A stretch of DNA of 64,000 bases, taken from Paenibacillus_E sp042676385. GTDB lineage: Bacteria; Bacillota; Bacilli; Paenibacillales; NBRC-103111. Below, piece after piece: positions 8,399-16,609 of the stretch. The position numbers and the translations under genes are program-made. The DNA is taken from contig NZ_JBHTHA010000009.1 of the NCBI RefSeq assembly GCF_042676385.1, positions 124,001 through 188,000 of the forward strand, read 5' to 3'. The number at the start of each line of letters is the position of its first letter. Position 1 is the first letter of the stretch. The notes under the pieces were generated by a model, which was given only the letters and a program-made list of their open reading frames with translations, ran no database searches and was not told the DNA's origin.

Positions 8399-9268
8399 AT
8401 GGAGCATCGTTTGCTGGAGTACTTTTTGGCGGTGTGTGAAGAATTGCATTTTACGAAGGCGGCAGAAAAACTTGGTATTAGCCAGCCTACCCTCAGTCAG
8501 CAGATTCGTCTATTGGAGCATCGGCTCGGCACGCCGCTTTTCCAGCGAATCGGCAAGAAAGTATTCGTTACCGAAGCGGGGCAGATCCTGAACAAGCACA
8601 GCAGGAACATGTTTCACGAGCTCGATCAGGCGCAGGCCGCCATTAATGAGATCCGAGGCATGCAGCGCGGACGCCTGCGTATCGGTTGTTCCGGCAATCA
8701 TCTGCTGACTGCAACCATACTTGCTTTTCATGCGCAATATCCAAAAATTGAACTGTCCGTCACCGAACTCGCCACGGAAGAAACCAAAGAGCAGTTGCTG
8801 AGCAATCAGCTCGATCTCGGTGTTGTTTTCCTGCCGGATGAAGACGAGCACCTTCAAAGCATTCCTTTGTATACCGAGCGTCTCCAACTTGTTGTTTCCG
8901 ACCGGCACCCGCTTGCCGAATCCGAGGGGATCCAGCTCAGGGATCTGGATAAACTTCCGGTCGCGATGCTCCAGAAAAAATTTTATGTCAGGCAAATGAT
9001 CGACGACTGCATGGAACAAATCGGCATCCCCATACAGCCAGTTTTGGAGATGTCCACGCTGGATTCGCTGCTGCAAATGGCCAGGAACCATTTGGGCGGA
9101 GCCGTTTTGCCGGAATCCTATGTAAAAAGCGCCAGCGCAAATGGCATACGCAGCATTTCTCTCATTGACCCCGTTCCAGAAAAAGAAGTCGGCATCGTTT
9201 TTCGCAAAGACATGTTTATGTGCTCGACAACCGATACGTTTATTAAGGAACTTATGCGGCATTTTTAA
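8399..9268 (+). CDS. LysR-family regulator (CynR/AlsR-like)
   Basis: LysR protein of 289 residues: HTH in residues 1-60 (LLEYFLAVCEELHFTKAAEK, PTLSQQIRLLEHRLG) and a substrate-binding domain with RGRLRIGCSG at its start. It is divergent from the aminotransferase gene with about 130 bp between starts, room for a shared control region. ATG 8399 follows GGAGAGG. The HTH sub-type resembles CynR/AlsR/CbbR regulators, but the effector cannot be read from the sequence. Confidence 0.87.
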   Translation: MEHRLLEYFLAVCEELHFTKAAEKLGISQPTLSQQIRLLEHRLGTPLFQRIGKKVFVTEAGQILNKHSRNMFHELDQAQAAINEIRGMQRGRLRIGCSGNHLLTATILAFHAQYPKIELSVTELATEETKEQLLSNQLDLGVVFLPDEDEHLQSIPLYTERLQLVVSDRHPLAESEGIQLRDLDKLPVAMLQKKFYVRQMIDDCMEQIGIPIQPVLEMSTLDSLLQMARNHLGGAVLPESYVKSASANGIRSISLIDPVPEKEVGIVFRKDMFMCSTTDTFIKELMRHF

Positions 9269-9364
9269 ATCATTTGTTGAAGCTCTCCGCAACGCCCTCA
9301 ATCGTGAGCAAAATAACGAAACCTATACATAGAAACTGCTGCGATCATGATTGAGGGGGCTTAA

Positions 9365-9532
9365 ATGGTGGGCAACATGGATGAAAGCAAGATCACGCAC
9401 GGAGATATTGACCGGATGATTGCCGAAATCGAAAAAGGCCGGAGAGAATTGCATCATATCAGCAGGTCTTGTCGCGATATTAGGGAGGATTTGTTTCGGT
9501 TATCGCAAGATTTGGATGAGAAGTTTCTTTAA
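9365..9532 (+). CDS. Spo0E-like aspartyl-phosphate phosphatase
   Basis: 55-residue protein with the Spo0E pattern: an amphipathic IEKGRRELHHIS helix, a short turn, then FRLSQDLDEKF, matching the family's S-Q-x-L-D motif that dephosphorylates Spo0A~P and so delays sporulation. The usual loop between the helices is altered (SRSCRDIREDL). GAGGGGG (9353-9359) lies 5 nt before ATG 9365; ATG 9377 is an alternative. It ends just before a terminator. Family membership rests on the motif and length only. Confidence 0.72.
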   Translation: MVGNMDESKITHGDIDRMIAEIEKGRRELHHISRSCRDIREDLFRLSQDLDEKFL

Positions 9533-9546
9533 CTGGTAAAATAATA

Positions 9547-9578
9547 ACGCCTCGCCGGGACCCGGACGAGGCGTTTTT
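9547..9578 (+). terminator. Terminator after Spo0E-like gene
   Basis: ACGCCTCG (9547-9554) / CGAGGCGT (9567-9574) with an inner CCGGG/CCCGG arm and a T-run. It stands between convergent genes and may act on both. Confidence 0.85.
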
Positions 9579-9597
9579 ACTTGTACGAGTTAGGTTC

Positions 9598-11598
9598 CTA
9601 TTTCAACTTGAACCGATTGATCTGCTCTTGGAGCTCGACTGCCATCACGCTGAGCGATTCGGAAGAGGAGCTAATCTCTTCCATCGACTGAAGCTGTCCG
9701 CTGGCCGATTTGGCGATAACCTGCAAACTATCTAGTGCATGCTTCACAACGAGAACGGTTTCCTGGGAGGAAGCGGCGACCTCTTCCGTACCCGCGGATA
9801 TTTCCTGGGACGCCGCCGACACTTCCTGGATCTGGTCGTTTACCGATTGAATCGAGGCCAGAATCGACTGGAATGCTTGCCCGGCGGTCTCGACAAGCAC
9901 GGCGCCTTTTTCGACCTCCGCGAGTCCGCCCTGCATGGAACCGGAGGCTTCTTTCGTGGCTGCGATCGTTTCGCCGATAATGGCAGTGATGTTCACGGTT
10001 GCGCTGCTTGTCTGCTCAGCCAGCTTCTTGACTTCGCTAGCGACGACCGAGAAACCTCGGCCGTGCTCGCCGGCTCTTGCCGCTTCAATGGAAGCGTTCA
10101 AGGCGAGTAAATTGGTTTGTGCGGCAATTTCCGAAATAAAGCCGGCGATTTGACGGATTTGTTCGGATTTCTCCTCCAGGCCGCGTACAAGACCGGCCGT
10201 ATGCTCCACTGCGTGGCTGACCTCTCGCATCTGAGTCATCGCTTGTTGGATATCGCCGTTTCCGCGTCCTACTACTTGAACGACGCTTTGCGCCGTTTCC
10301 GATACATGGGTGGACGATTCGGCAATTTTTTGCACGCCGGACGCCATTTCACCCATCGCGGTAGAGATTTGCTCCGAAGCTTGATAATTCGCTTCAGCAC
10401 CGGTTACAACCTGCTGGACCGAGGAGGTGATATGCTCCGAGGCCCTTGTAGACTCGTTTGCGATTGCAGTAAGCTGCTCGGATGAGGCGGCGGTATGCGA
10501 GACCGCTTCCGAAAGCCTGCTGATCATCTCGGAGAAGGAATCGAGCATGGTATTGATGTTCTTCCGCAGCGACGCGATTTCGTCCTCACCCCGATTGCTC
10601 AATCTGCCGGATAAATCGCCTTTCCCTACTTGCTGCATAAGGGATGTAATCGTCATAATCGGGCGAAGCATCATCCTAGTGAGGAACATTGCCAGGCCAA
10701 TGACAAGTAGAGCGGCAATCGCCAGCATGATGGCGGAATTGTACTTAAGCTTACTCACCTTCTGGTAGATTTCCGCTTGTTCCCCTGAAAGAACAAGCTT
10801 CCAGCCAGTGGCCTCGATCGTTTGAAAAGCAGCCGATTTTAATGTGCCGTCCGGCTCTTTGTATAAAATGTAACCACTTTTATCGGCGAAAACGGTTTTT
10901 TTGTAGAGATCCATTTTTTCGGCTGTGGAGGATTCCTCCAGCTTTTGCCCCGTTTTCTTGGGGTGAACCAGATAGGTGCCGCCAGGTGAAAGCAAATAGC
11001 CGTAACCTGTTTCCCCGAATTTGATTCGGTTAATGATCGACAGCATTGACTCTGGTGACAGGAAGGACTGTACAATACCTTGAAAATCGCCCTTGGCATC
11101 GACGAGAGGTACATCGATGATAATAATATTTTTACCGCTGGAGCCTTCCTTGATGATATCGGAGACGGCTACCTTTTTGCTGGCTACAGCACGTTTGAAA
11201 TTATCAAAGTTGCTTGCGTCGAGCTGTTGGCCAGCCGTATCCGTTGACTTGCCCTGCGGGTCGATATAAGCAAAACGGAACACCTCAGGGTCACTCTCAG
11301 CCATAATTTTCAAAATGGGGAGAACGGTGTCAGCCTTACCGCTCAGCAATTCGGGATGCGCTTTGACAACGGATTGGATGGATGCAATTTTGCCGTTCAG
11401 CCAAGCATTAATCTCGCCTGCAGTTAGTTCGGCAATACGGGATTGCTGTTCTTTCGTTTCGGTCTCAACGACGGATGAGGACTGCGAGGTAAGGATGGAC
11501 ATGGCGACCAACAAGGGGATCAGAGAGACAGCCAGCAGCAGCAGCGACATCTTCACTTTCAGTGACTTGGCCCCCAATAGGTTTCTTAAAATGGTCAT
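9598..11598 (-). CDS. Methyl-accepting chemotaxis protein
   Basis: 666-residue transmembrane chemoreceptor. Order: TM1 (about residues 17-37), extracellular double-Cache-like sensor (about 40-280, with FGETGYGYLLSPGGTYLVHP), TM2 (about 288-308), HAMP (about 310-360) and the cytoplasmic signalling domain with the highly conserved hairpin tip EIAAQTNLLALNASIEAARA. It signals through CheW/CheA. A Cache sensor often binds amino acids or organic acids, but no ligand can be assigned. It is a single-gene unit. Confidence 0.93.
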   Translation of the reverse strand: MTILRNLLGAKSLKVKMSLLLLAVSLIPLLVAMSILTSQSSSVVETETKEQQSRIAELTAGEINAWLNGKIASIQSVVKAHPELLSGKADTVLPILKIMAESDPEVFRFAYIDPQGKSTDTAGQQLDASNFDNFKRAVASKKVAVSDIIKEGSSGKNIIIIDVPLVDAKGDFQGIVQSFLSPESMLSIINRIKFGETGYGYLLSPGGTYLVHPKKTGQKLEESSTAEKMDLYKKTVFADKSGYILYKEPDGTLKSAAFQTIEATGWKLVLSGEQAEIYQKVSKLKYNSAIMLAIAALLVIGLAMFLTRMMLRPIMTITSLMQQVGKGDLSGRLSNRGEDEIASLRKNINTMLDSFSEMISRLSEAVSHTAASSEQLTAIANESTRASEHITSSVQQVVTGAEANYQASEQISTAMGEMASGVQKIAESSTHVSETAQSVVQVVGRGNGDIQQAMTQMREVSHAVEHTAGLVRGLEEKSEQIRQIAGFISEIAAQTNLLALNASIEAARAGEHGRGFSVVASEVKKLAEQTSSATVNITAIIGETIAATKEASGSMQGGLAEVEKGAVLVETAGQAFQSILASIQSVNDQIQEVSAASQEISAGTEEVAASSQETVLVVKHALDSLQVIAKSASGQLQSMEEISSSSESLSVMAVELQEQINRFKLK

Positions 11599-11737
11599 GT
11601 AAAGCGTTCGTCCTTTCTGTAGCGATTCATTTTAATGTGTTAGGGTTGATTTACGACATAGTTCGACAATTATCCTGCAAATTTCGACACATGGGCATTC
11701 ATTGAAAGAGCGAAGAAATTTCTTTTTTCTTGGTGAA

Positions 11738-12020
11738 CGTGGCAGTTGGGTCGAGACTGTGGCAGTTAAGGCGGAAAAAGCGACTTAAAGCAGGCAGTGG
11801 CATGGACATCAGCGGTGAAGGGTGGATTTAGCACGGAAAAACCGTCTTAACGTGGCAGTTGGGCCGGAGCTGAGGTAGTTAAGGCGGAAAAACCGACTTA
11901 AAGCAGGCAGTGGCATGGACATCAGCGGTGAAGGATGGAGTTAACACGGAAAAACCGTCTTAACGTGGCAGTTGGGCCGAGACTGGGATCGTTAAGGCGG
12001 AAAAACCGACTTTAAGCAGC
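11738..12020. repeat. Phased intergenic repeat, TTAA class (2.5 units of 113 bp)
   Basis: Units 11738-11850, 11851-11963 and a partial from 11964, nearly identical. Five 23-bp dyads of the form TTAA-N15-TTAA with a GGAAAAA-type centre run at 11766-11788, 11828-11850, 11879-11901, 11941-11963 and from 11992. Centre-to-centre distances are 62, 51, 62 and 51 bp. This fills most of the 610-bp gap between the chemoreceptor start and the next operon; the remainder holds the promoter at 12117. Confidence 0.92.
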
Positions 12021-12116
12021 GAGCCAGCTGGGAAGGCTAATTGCCCCCTGAATGACCTATGCGAGGCCGGTTTGTAAGAAGGCTTTTTAAGGGATGAAAA
12101 TTTATTTGAAAACCGC

Positions 12117-12175
12117 TTGACATACCGACCGACGGTCTGTATTATAAAGACATAAACAAACCGACCGACGGTCTG
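12117..12175 (+). promoter_or_regulatory. Promoter with two identical TetR operators
   Basis: TTGACA (12117-12122), 17-bp spacer, TATTAT (12140-12145). The 16-mer ACCGACCGACGGTCTG fills the spacer (12124-12139) and recurs at 12160-12175; its core GACCG-A-CGGTC is palindromic. A third version lies in the promoter of the TetR gene at 13286-13301. Confidence 0.9.
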
Positions 12176-12208
12176 AACAACAAAATCAAAAAGGAGAAGT
12201 GAAAAACA

Positions 12209-12763
12209 ATGACACAACAGCAATGGGATTTAATCGGATATGGGGTATGGGCGCTCATCATATGGGTGACGCTGAAGCAGTTCATGCAGACACGCAAAGA
12301 AGTCAAAGGCAGCGGCCTGCGCCTCTTGTTCGGAGATTGGCTGATGTTCGCCGCACTGCCTTGGATTTTCTACTGTGTAGGTTCGAGAGCGACGTTAGAG
12401 CAAGTGGGTTGGACAGTTGGCTTAGGATTGGCGCTGGCGATTCCTTACATCGTTACCTCGAAGTTCGAAGTCAAAACGGACGGTAAAGTATTTTTCAAGA
12501 AAAATATCTTGTTCTACATCTTCTTATTCGGTTTCCCATACGCACGCTACCTGGTTCGCGATAACGTGTTCCACACGCATCCGATCCTGACGGCCGCACA
12601 CCGTCCTGACATTGAATTGATGCTGGCTTTGTACATTTCCGTGCTCATTATTTACACGTTCGCATGGCGTTTTTACATGTATACGGCTTACAAAAAAACA
12701 GTGAAGCAACTAACTGAAACCACACCCGGCGGGCAAGCAGCACTACCAAACACCCAATCTTAA
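12209..12763 (+). CDS. Polytopic membrane protein (CcdC-like)
   Basis: 184-residue membrane protein with five or so hydrophobic segments and the inter-helix motif TSKFEVKTDGKVFFKKN, which resembles CcdC-type proteins. I cannot name a function with confidence. It is the first gene behind the twin-operator promoter at 12117-12175 and is followed 14 bp later by another membrane-protein gene, so the two products may form one complex. The ATG follows AAGGAG at slightly long spacing. Confidence 0.7.
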   Translation: MTQQQWDLIGYGVWALIIWVTLKQFMQTRKEVKGSGLRLLFGDWLMFAALPWIFYCVGSRATLEQVGWTVGLGLALAIPYIVTSKFEVKTDGKVFFKKNILFYIFLFGFPYARYLVRDNVFHTHPILTAAHRPDIELMLALYISVLIIYTFAWRFYMYTAYKKTVKQLTETTPGGQAALPNTQS

Positions 12764-12777
12764 GGAGTGAAACGTTT

Positions 12778-13275
12778 ATGCCAAATTTGTTTCTTTGCGC
12801 AGTCATCTTGATTCTTGTCATCCGCAATCAATTAAAAGCGAAACCGCTGAAGAGAAGCCTGTTCACCCTTCCGCTGCTCCTGCTGTTCTATGCGATCTAT
12901 GTGGCGGCTCAAGCTAATGTACAGACGGGCGAAGCCATCTCATTGGCACTGGGGGCTTTGCTGGGCGGAGGCGTGGGTCTCATACAAGGACGTCTGGCCA
13001 GAGTATATGTGGATAACTCAACTTGGTGGGTGGAAGGTTCATGGGCTAGTTTGGCGGTGTGGCTGATCTCGATTCCTCTGCGTTTTGTGGTCCGTTACGG
13101 TTTTGTGGAGCTTGGGGGCATTCCTGTGGTCCTCACGGGAGATCAGGCCTATGTGCCATTCCTGTTCTCCATTGCCGGTATCTTACTGGGAAAAGTGCTG
13201 ATGCTAACGTTCCGTTACCCTGGACCGATGCAGGCGGCAGCTTCCGGGGAGTTCAGACGCCGCAGGGTTCATTAG
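12778..13275 (+). CDS. Membrane protein, DUF1453-like
   Basis: 165-residue protein with four or five transmembrane helices. LIQGRLARVYVDNSTWWVEG and the N-terminal VIRNQLKAKPLKRSL recall DUF1453/CcdC-type membrane proteins. It has a strong AAGGAG Shine-Dalgarno 7-8 nt from ATG 12778. It sits in the same TetR-controlled operon as the preceding gene, whose fold may be related. Function unknown. Confidence 0.7.
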   Translation: MPNLFLCAVILILVIRNQLKAKPLKRSLFTLPLLLLFYAIYVAAQANVQTGEAISLALGALLGGGVGLIQGRLARVYVDNSTWWVEGSWASLAVWLISIPLRFVVRYGFVELGGIPVVLTGDQAYVPFLFSIAGILLGKVLMLTFRYPGPMQAAASGEFRRRRVH

Positions 13276-13279
13276 ACAC

Positions 13280-13307
13280 TTGACCCGACCGACCGTTGGT
13301 ATACAAT
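13280..13307 (+). promoter_or_regulatory. Promoter of TetR gene with third operator copy
   Basis: TTGACC (13280-13285), 16-bp spacer, TACAAT (13302-13307). The spacer reads CGACCGACCGTTGGTA, a degenerate version of the 12124 and 12160 operators, which predicts autorepression. Confidence 0.75.
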
Positions 13308-13338
13308 AGAAGAAGCAATTTGCATAGGAGGGACACCC

Positions 13339-13935
13339 ATGACAATCGATGCAAACCAACGCAGCGCAAGCTTTCAACTTATTTTGGAGACGACCGAACA
13401 GCTGATCAAAGAAAAAGGGTGCCGTCAGACGACACTTCAAGATATTATAGATCGTACAGGGTTATCCAAAGGGGCTATTTACCATTATGTATCCGGCAAG
13501 GATGAATTGTTCGGGTTGATTTTAAAATCCAAAGCGGAGCTGCTGAATGATCAGTTCCAAGCGGCCGTAGCCGGGACCGTCGGTCCGGATGCGGCTCCTC
13601 CTATTCAGAGCATATCGCGAGGGATGATCGCGAACACGGATAAGGAAGATGTTTCGAACAAAATTTTTACCTATTTGCTCAGCCAGAACGACAATCCGAA
13701 GGTCGCTGCGATGATGAAGGATTTATACGACTTCTCTTTGCGTATGGCTACCAACTGGATTGAAATCGGTCAAAAGGCCGGGGCCATTCCGCAGACCGTG
13801 GATGCAGGTCAGGCAGCAGCGATTTTTATGACGTTTACGTATGGAATCAGGGTGCAAAATGTGATCGCCAGAGAGCCGCAGCAAGCGCTGCAGCTGGATG
13901 ATATTTTTCGGTTTATTTTCCGTTCGCTTCAGTAG
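13339..13935 (+). CDS. TetR-family repressor of the adjacent membrane operon
   Basis: 198-residue TetR regulator with its HTH at residues about 12-58 (TTEQLIKEKGCRQTTLQDII, GLSKGAIYHYVSGKDELF). AGGAGGG precedes ATG 13339. The same operator motif occurs twice upstream of the 12209-13275 genes and once in its own promoter, so it probably represses both units. Ligand unknown; the C-terminal region is unlike well-known drug sensors. Confidence 0.88.
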   Translation: MTIDANQRSASFQLILETTEQLIKEKGCRQTTLQDIIDRTGLSKGAIYHYVSGKDELFGLILKSKAELLNDQFQAAVAGTVGPDAAPPIQSISRGMIANTDKEDVSNKIFTYLLSQNDNPKVAAMMKDLYDFSLRMATNWIEIGQKAGAIPQTVDAGQAAAIFMTFTYGIRVQNVIAREPQQALQLDDIFRFIFRSLQ

Positions 13936-13956
13936 AAAAAGATATGGGGGAGACCA

Positions 13957-14592
13957 GTGTCGATGCTAGTAAGCCATGCGCAGCGATCCAAGATTTTGAG
14001 AAGCATCATCATGACGATAGTCATTAATGGTGTTGTGCCTGTGGTACTCTATGTGCTGCTTCGCCATGTGATGCCAAGTTTGACGGCGCTTGTGATCGCT
14101 ACGCTTGTGCCTTTGCTGGAAAATGCCGTGCACATTTGGAAAAGGCGCAGCATAGACACTTTCGGTCTACTGATGCTTAGCTCTTTTGTGCTGGGGGCGG
14201 GGCTTGCTCTGCTTGGCGGCAGTGAGCGGCTTGTGCTCGTCCGGGAATCGATCGTTACGGCGGCGGTTGGATGCTGGTTTCTCATATCGCTTCTGTTTCG
14301 CAAGCCTTTGATTTACCAAATGGCGCAGCGTTTTGTCGGTGACGAGAAAGCGGCTGTATATGAGCAAAAATGGGAGGAACCCTATACGAGATTCGTGTTC
14401 CGGCTCATGACCGCGGTTTGGGGAATGATGCTGCTGCTGGAAGCTGCGGTGCGGGTGGTGTTGGCTTACCAGTTGTCTACGGCTCAATTTTTGGCATTAT
14501 CACATGTTATTTCGTACGGAGTGATTGCTTTGACGATTGGGTGGACGATTGCTTATCAAAAGCATGCCAAGCGGAAGGCCGCACGGCTCTAG
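13957..14592 (+). CDS. VC0807-family integral membrane protein
   Basis: 211-residue protein with about six transmembrane helices, matching the VC0807 family layout: TLVPLLENAVHIWKRRSID, then LALLGGSERLVLVRESIVTA and SLLFRKPLIYQMAQRF. Function is unknown for the family, but members often sit beside TetR genes as here. It begins 21 bp after the TetR stop, so it is probably co-transcribed with it. GTG 13957 and ATG 13963 are both possible, with GGGGGAG (13946-13952) 4 or 10 nt away. Confidence 0.8.
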   Translation: MSMLVSHAQRSKILRSIIMTIVINGVVPVVLYVLLRHVMPSLTALVIATLVPLLENAVHIWKRRSIDTFGLLMLSSFVLGAGLALLGGSERLVLVRESIVTAAVGCWFLISLLFRKPLIYQMAQRFVGDEKAAVYEQKWEEPYTRFVFRLMTAVWGMMLLLEAAVRVVLAYQLSTAQFLALSHVISYGVIALTIGWTIAYQKHAKRKAARL

Positions 14593-14628
14593 AGAGAGTA
14601 AGTACAAAGAGAGTTAGAGGGTTAGATC

Positions 14629-15579
14629 GTGACGTATATATACACCTACGCCTGCCATGAAGATGAGCAGGCTTTATGTGAGTTAGAGCTGCGCACGCTA
14701 TTAGGCGCAGAAGTCCGTGCGCGCTACGTAGAGAGCGCGCGTTGCATTGAGCCGAGCCGCAGCCCGTTCCTGAAGCTGCGGCTGGACGTGTTGTTCGAGG
14801 CCGGCAGCCTGCAGGAGCTGGCCGAGATGGCGGCAACGTTGACCGTGCGCGGGGCAACGTTCAAGGTTGTGTTCGCGGAGACGGAGGCTGCGGTCAGCTA
14901 TGACCGCCAGCGGGAGATCGAACGCGAAATAGGCCGGCATCTCCGCGGCAAAGCCGAGATGCGACGGCCGGAGCAGTGGTTCGCCGTAACGGAGCTGCGA
15001 GGCCGGTGGTTGTTCGGCGACTGCAGCTACGGCGAAGCCGTGTGGCTTCAGCATCAGCAGAAGCCGCAGAACTACTCCACCGCCCTGAGTACGCGCGTAG
15101 CGCGGGCGGTGGTGAACATCGCCGTGCCCGAGGTGGCGGGCACGCGGGTCATTGACCCGTGCTGCGGCATCGGCACGGTGCTGGTGGAAGCGATGTCGAT
15201 GGGCATCGACATCGTCGGCTGCGACGTGAACCCGCTGGCGGTGCGCGGCGCGCGGGTGAACCTGAACCACTTCGGCATGCCGAATGTGGTGAGCCTCGCG
15301 GACATGCGAAGTCTGGGCGAGCAGGGGATGGAGTCGCCGGCCAGCCTGGAGGGCCGCTTTGACGCGCTCATCCTCGACATGCCGTACAACCTCTGCTCGA
15401 AGCTGCCAGAAGACGAGCAGCTTCAGATGCTGGAGAGCGCCCGGCGTCTGGCGGCGCGCGCGGTGATCATCACGACCGAGCAGATTGATCCGCTCGTGGC
15501 AAAGGCCGGATTTCGCATCGCCGAACGCTGCGTCGTCCGCAAAGGCAAATTCAGCAGACAAGTTCTCGTCTGTTTGTAA
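14629..15579 (+). CDS. THUMP/UPF0020-type RNA methyltransferase
   Basis: 316-residue SAM-dependent methyltransferase. The C-terminal half holds the Rossmann motif IDPCCGIGTVLVEAM and the catalytic DMPYNL, the variant of the N-P-P-Y box seen in Trm11/Trm14-like tRNA guanine-N2 methylases; the N-terminal half is THUMP-like but divergent. The start is GTG 14629 behind TAGAGGG. The gene body (about 14690-15480) is strikingly GC-rich compared with its flanks. The exact target RNA is unknown. Confidence 0.82.
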   Translation: MTYIYTYACHEDEQALCELELRTLLGAEVRARYVESARCIEPSRSPFLKLRLDVLFEAGSLQELAEMAATLTVRGATFKVVFAETEAAVSYDRQREIEREIGRHLRGKAEMRRPEQWFAVTELRGRWLFGDCSYGEAVWLQHQQKPQNYSTALSTRVARAVVNIAVPEVAGTRVIDPCCGIGTVLVEAMSMGIDIVGCDVNPLAVRGARVNLNHFGMPNVVSLADMRSLGEQGMESPASLEGRFDALILDMPYNLCSKLPEDEQLQMLESARRLAARAVIITTEQIDPLVAKAGFRIAERCVVRKGKFSRQVLVCL

Positions 15580-15593
15580 ACACGTGAGCTGGA

Positions 15594-16193
15594 TCAATAC
15601 AGCATCTTGCCCAGCGGCCCATTTTCGTCGATGATGTCCTGAATGTCGTACACGGAAATCGGGAAGTAAAGGAACCCGTACACATAGGCAGCAAGCTCAT
15701 ACACCTGGAAGTAGATGACTAGCGCTTTGTCGGCGATGTAGTAATCCTGATCGGGGCGGATTGCGGTGAAATCCACTAGCAAAGGAATATTTCTTGCTTT
15801 AATCTGTGCTTGGATAATAGCTGTAAGTCTGGCTACATAGTTGCTGCCTGGCTTAAATAAATCTTTCAGCGCATAGGATTTCCCTGTTTCCGTGTTAAAC
15901 GTCAACGATTTCTGGATCGTTAATCCATGAGCGCCTCCCGAAAACGCATAGTTCACCAAAGACAAGCTGAGGATATTGCGTTCATTCGTTTTGAGCTCGT
16001 AATAAGCGCTTACGTCGGTCATTGGATTTTGCGGATATCCTTGATCGTGAAGCATTTGATTAACTGTGTGAACGATGGTGGTATTGATCGCGTGTTGAAC
16101 GGAAAAAGGATTCAAGTGCACGACAGCGGGATATAACAAATCGAGCTTATCTCGCTTTATCGAATACGTTTGTATACTAACGGGTTGATCCAT
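15594..16193 (-). CDS. DUF3298 (RsiV-like) domain protein
   Basis: 199-residue protein with the DUF3298/DUF4163 organisation seen in the extracytoplasmic part of RsiV and in PdaC (SLVNYAFSGGAHGLTIQKSL, then TGKSYALKDLFKPGSNYVAR). Unlike those proteins it shows no signal peptide or membrane anchor at this N-terminus, so a cytosolic location is implied, or secretion by another route. It is convergent with the methyltransferase gene. Role unknown. Confidence 0.75.
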   Translation of the reverse strand: MDQPVSIQTYSIKRDKLDLLYPAVVHLNPFSVQHAINTTIVHTVNQMLHDQGYPQNPMTDVSAYYELKTNERNILSLSLVNYAFSGGAHGLTIQKSLTFNTETGKSYALKDLFKPGSNYVARLTAIIQAQIKARNIPLLVDFTAIRPDQDYYIADKALVIYFQVYELAAYVYGFLYFPISVYDIQDIIDENGPLGKMLY

Positions 16194-16337
16194 GTTTTAT
16201 CATCCATCCCTTAGTTTTGCTACAATTTATTCGAAAGATGGGCGGATGGTTCATGGCTCCTATTCGCTATGAGAAAAACGTCTATCGACGTCCTTTCGAA
16301 GATGAGCGACCGCGTTTAGCGGAAGTTTTTATCGCCA

Positions 16338-16390
16338 ATAGGAAAGTTTGTTAAGCACTTTAGCGCTTTAACGAAGTTAAACTTTCCTAT
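16338..16390. other. Large intergenic hairpin
   Basis: Perfect 12-bp arms ATAGGAAAGTTT (16338-16349) and AAACTTTCCTAT (16379-16390) enclose a second GTTAAGC/CGCTTTAAC arm pair. It is not followed by a T-run and lies 14 bp before a separate bidirectional terminator. It could be an RNA processing site, a protein target, or part of a small RNA. Confidence 0.6.
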
Positions 16391-16403
16391 GTGGTAAAAA
16401 AGA

Positions 16404-16439
16404 AACGGCAAGAGCATTAAAGCTCCTGCCGTTTTTTTT
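16404..16439. terminator. Strong bidirectional terminator
   Basis: AACGGCAaGAGC (16404-16415) / GCTCcTGCCGTT (16422-16433), then eight Ts on + and an A-rich run on the other side, so it also ends the minus-strand small gene at 16448-16609. Confidence 0.85.
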
Positions 16440-16447
16440 GGCTCTGT

Positions 16448-16609
16448 TTATTGCTGTGCCGTTGAATTGTCAGCTTGGGATGAAGTGTTAGCTTCATTTA
16501 GCTGGGAGGACAATTGTTCCACCTGCTCTTTGGATTTGCTGTCATTCGCATTCGCTTGGGCTGCGTTAATGCCATGACTGATCACATCATTATTTTCGTT
16601 TGTTGACAT
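16448..16609 (-). CDS. Small Gln/Asn/Ser-rich protein, 53 residues
   Basis: 53-residue protein, hydrophilic, rich in Asn, Gln, Ser and Ala (MSTNENNDVISHGINAAQAN at the start, ending NSTAQQ), with no cysteine or hydrophobic segment. AAGAGGTG lies 7 nt before the ATG and a terminator lies directly after the stop, which argues that it is a real gene. Small, low-complexity proteins like this in sporulating Bacillota are often spore-associated, but that is only a guess. No family recognised. Confidence 0.65.
   Translation of the reverse strand: MSTNENNDVISHGINAAQANANDSKSKEQVEQLSSQLNEANTSSQADNSTAQQ

Noticed and set aside
14701..15597. 298-codon minus-strand frame opposite the methyltransferase
   Set aside because: Composition artefact of a GC-rich gene; the + frame holds the SAM and D-M-P-Y motifs.
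16238..16354. 38-codon + frame upstream of the 16338 hairpin
   Set aside because: Weak ribosome site, runs into the hairpin arm, no recognisable homology; too little support to call.
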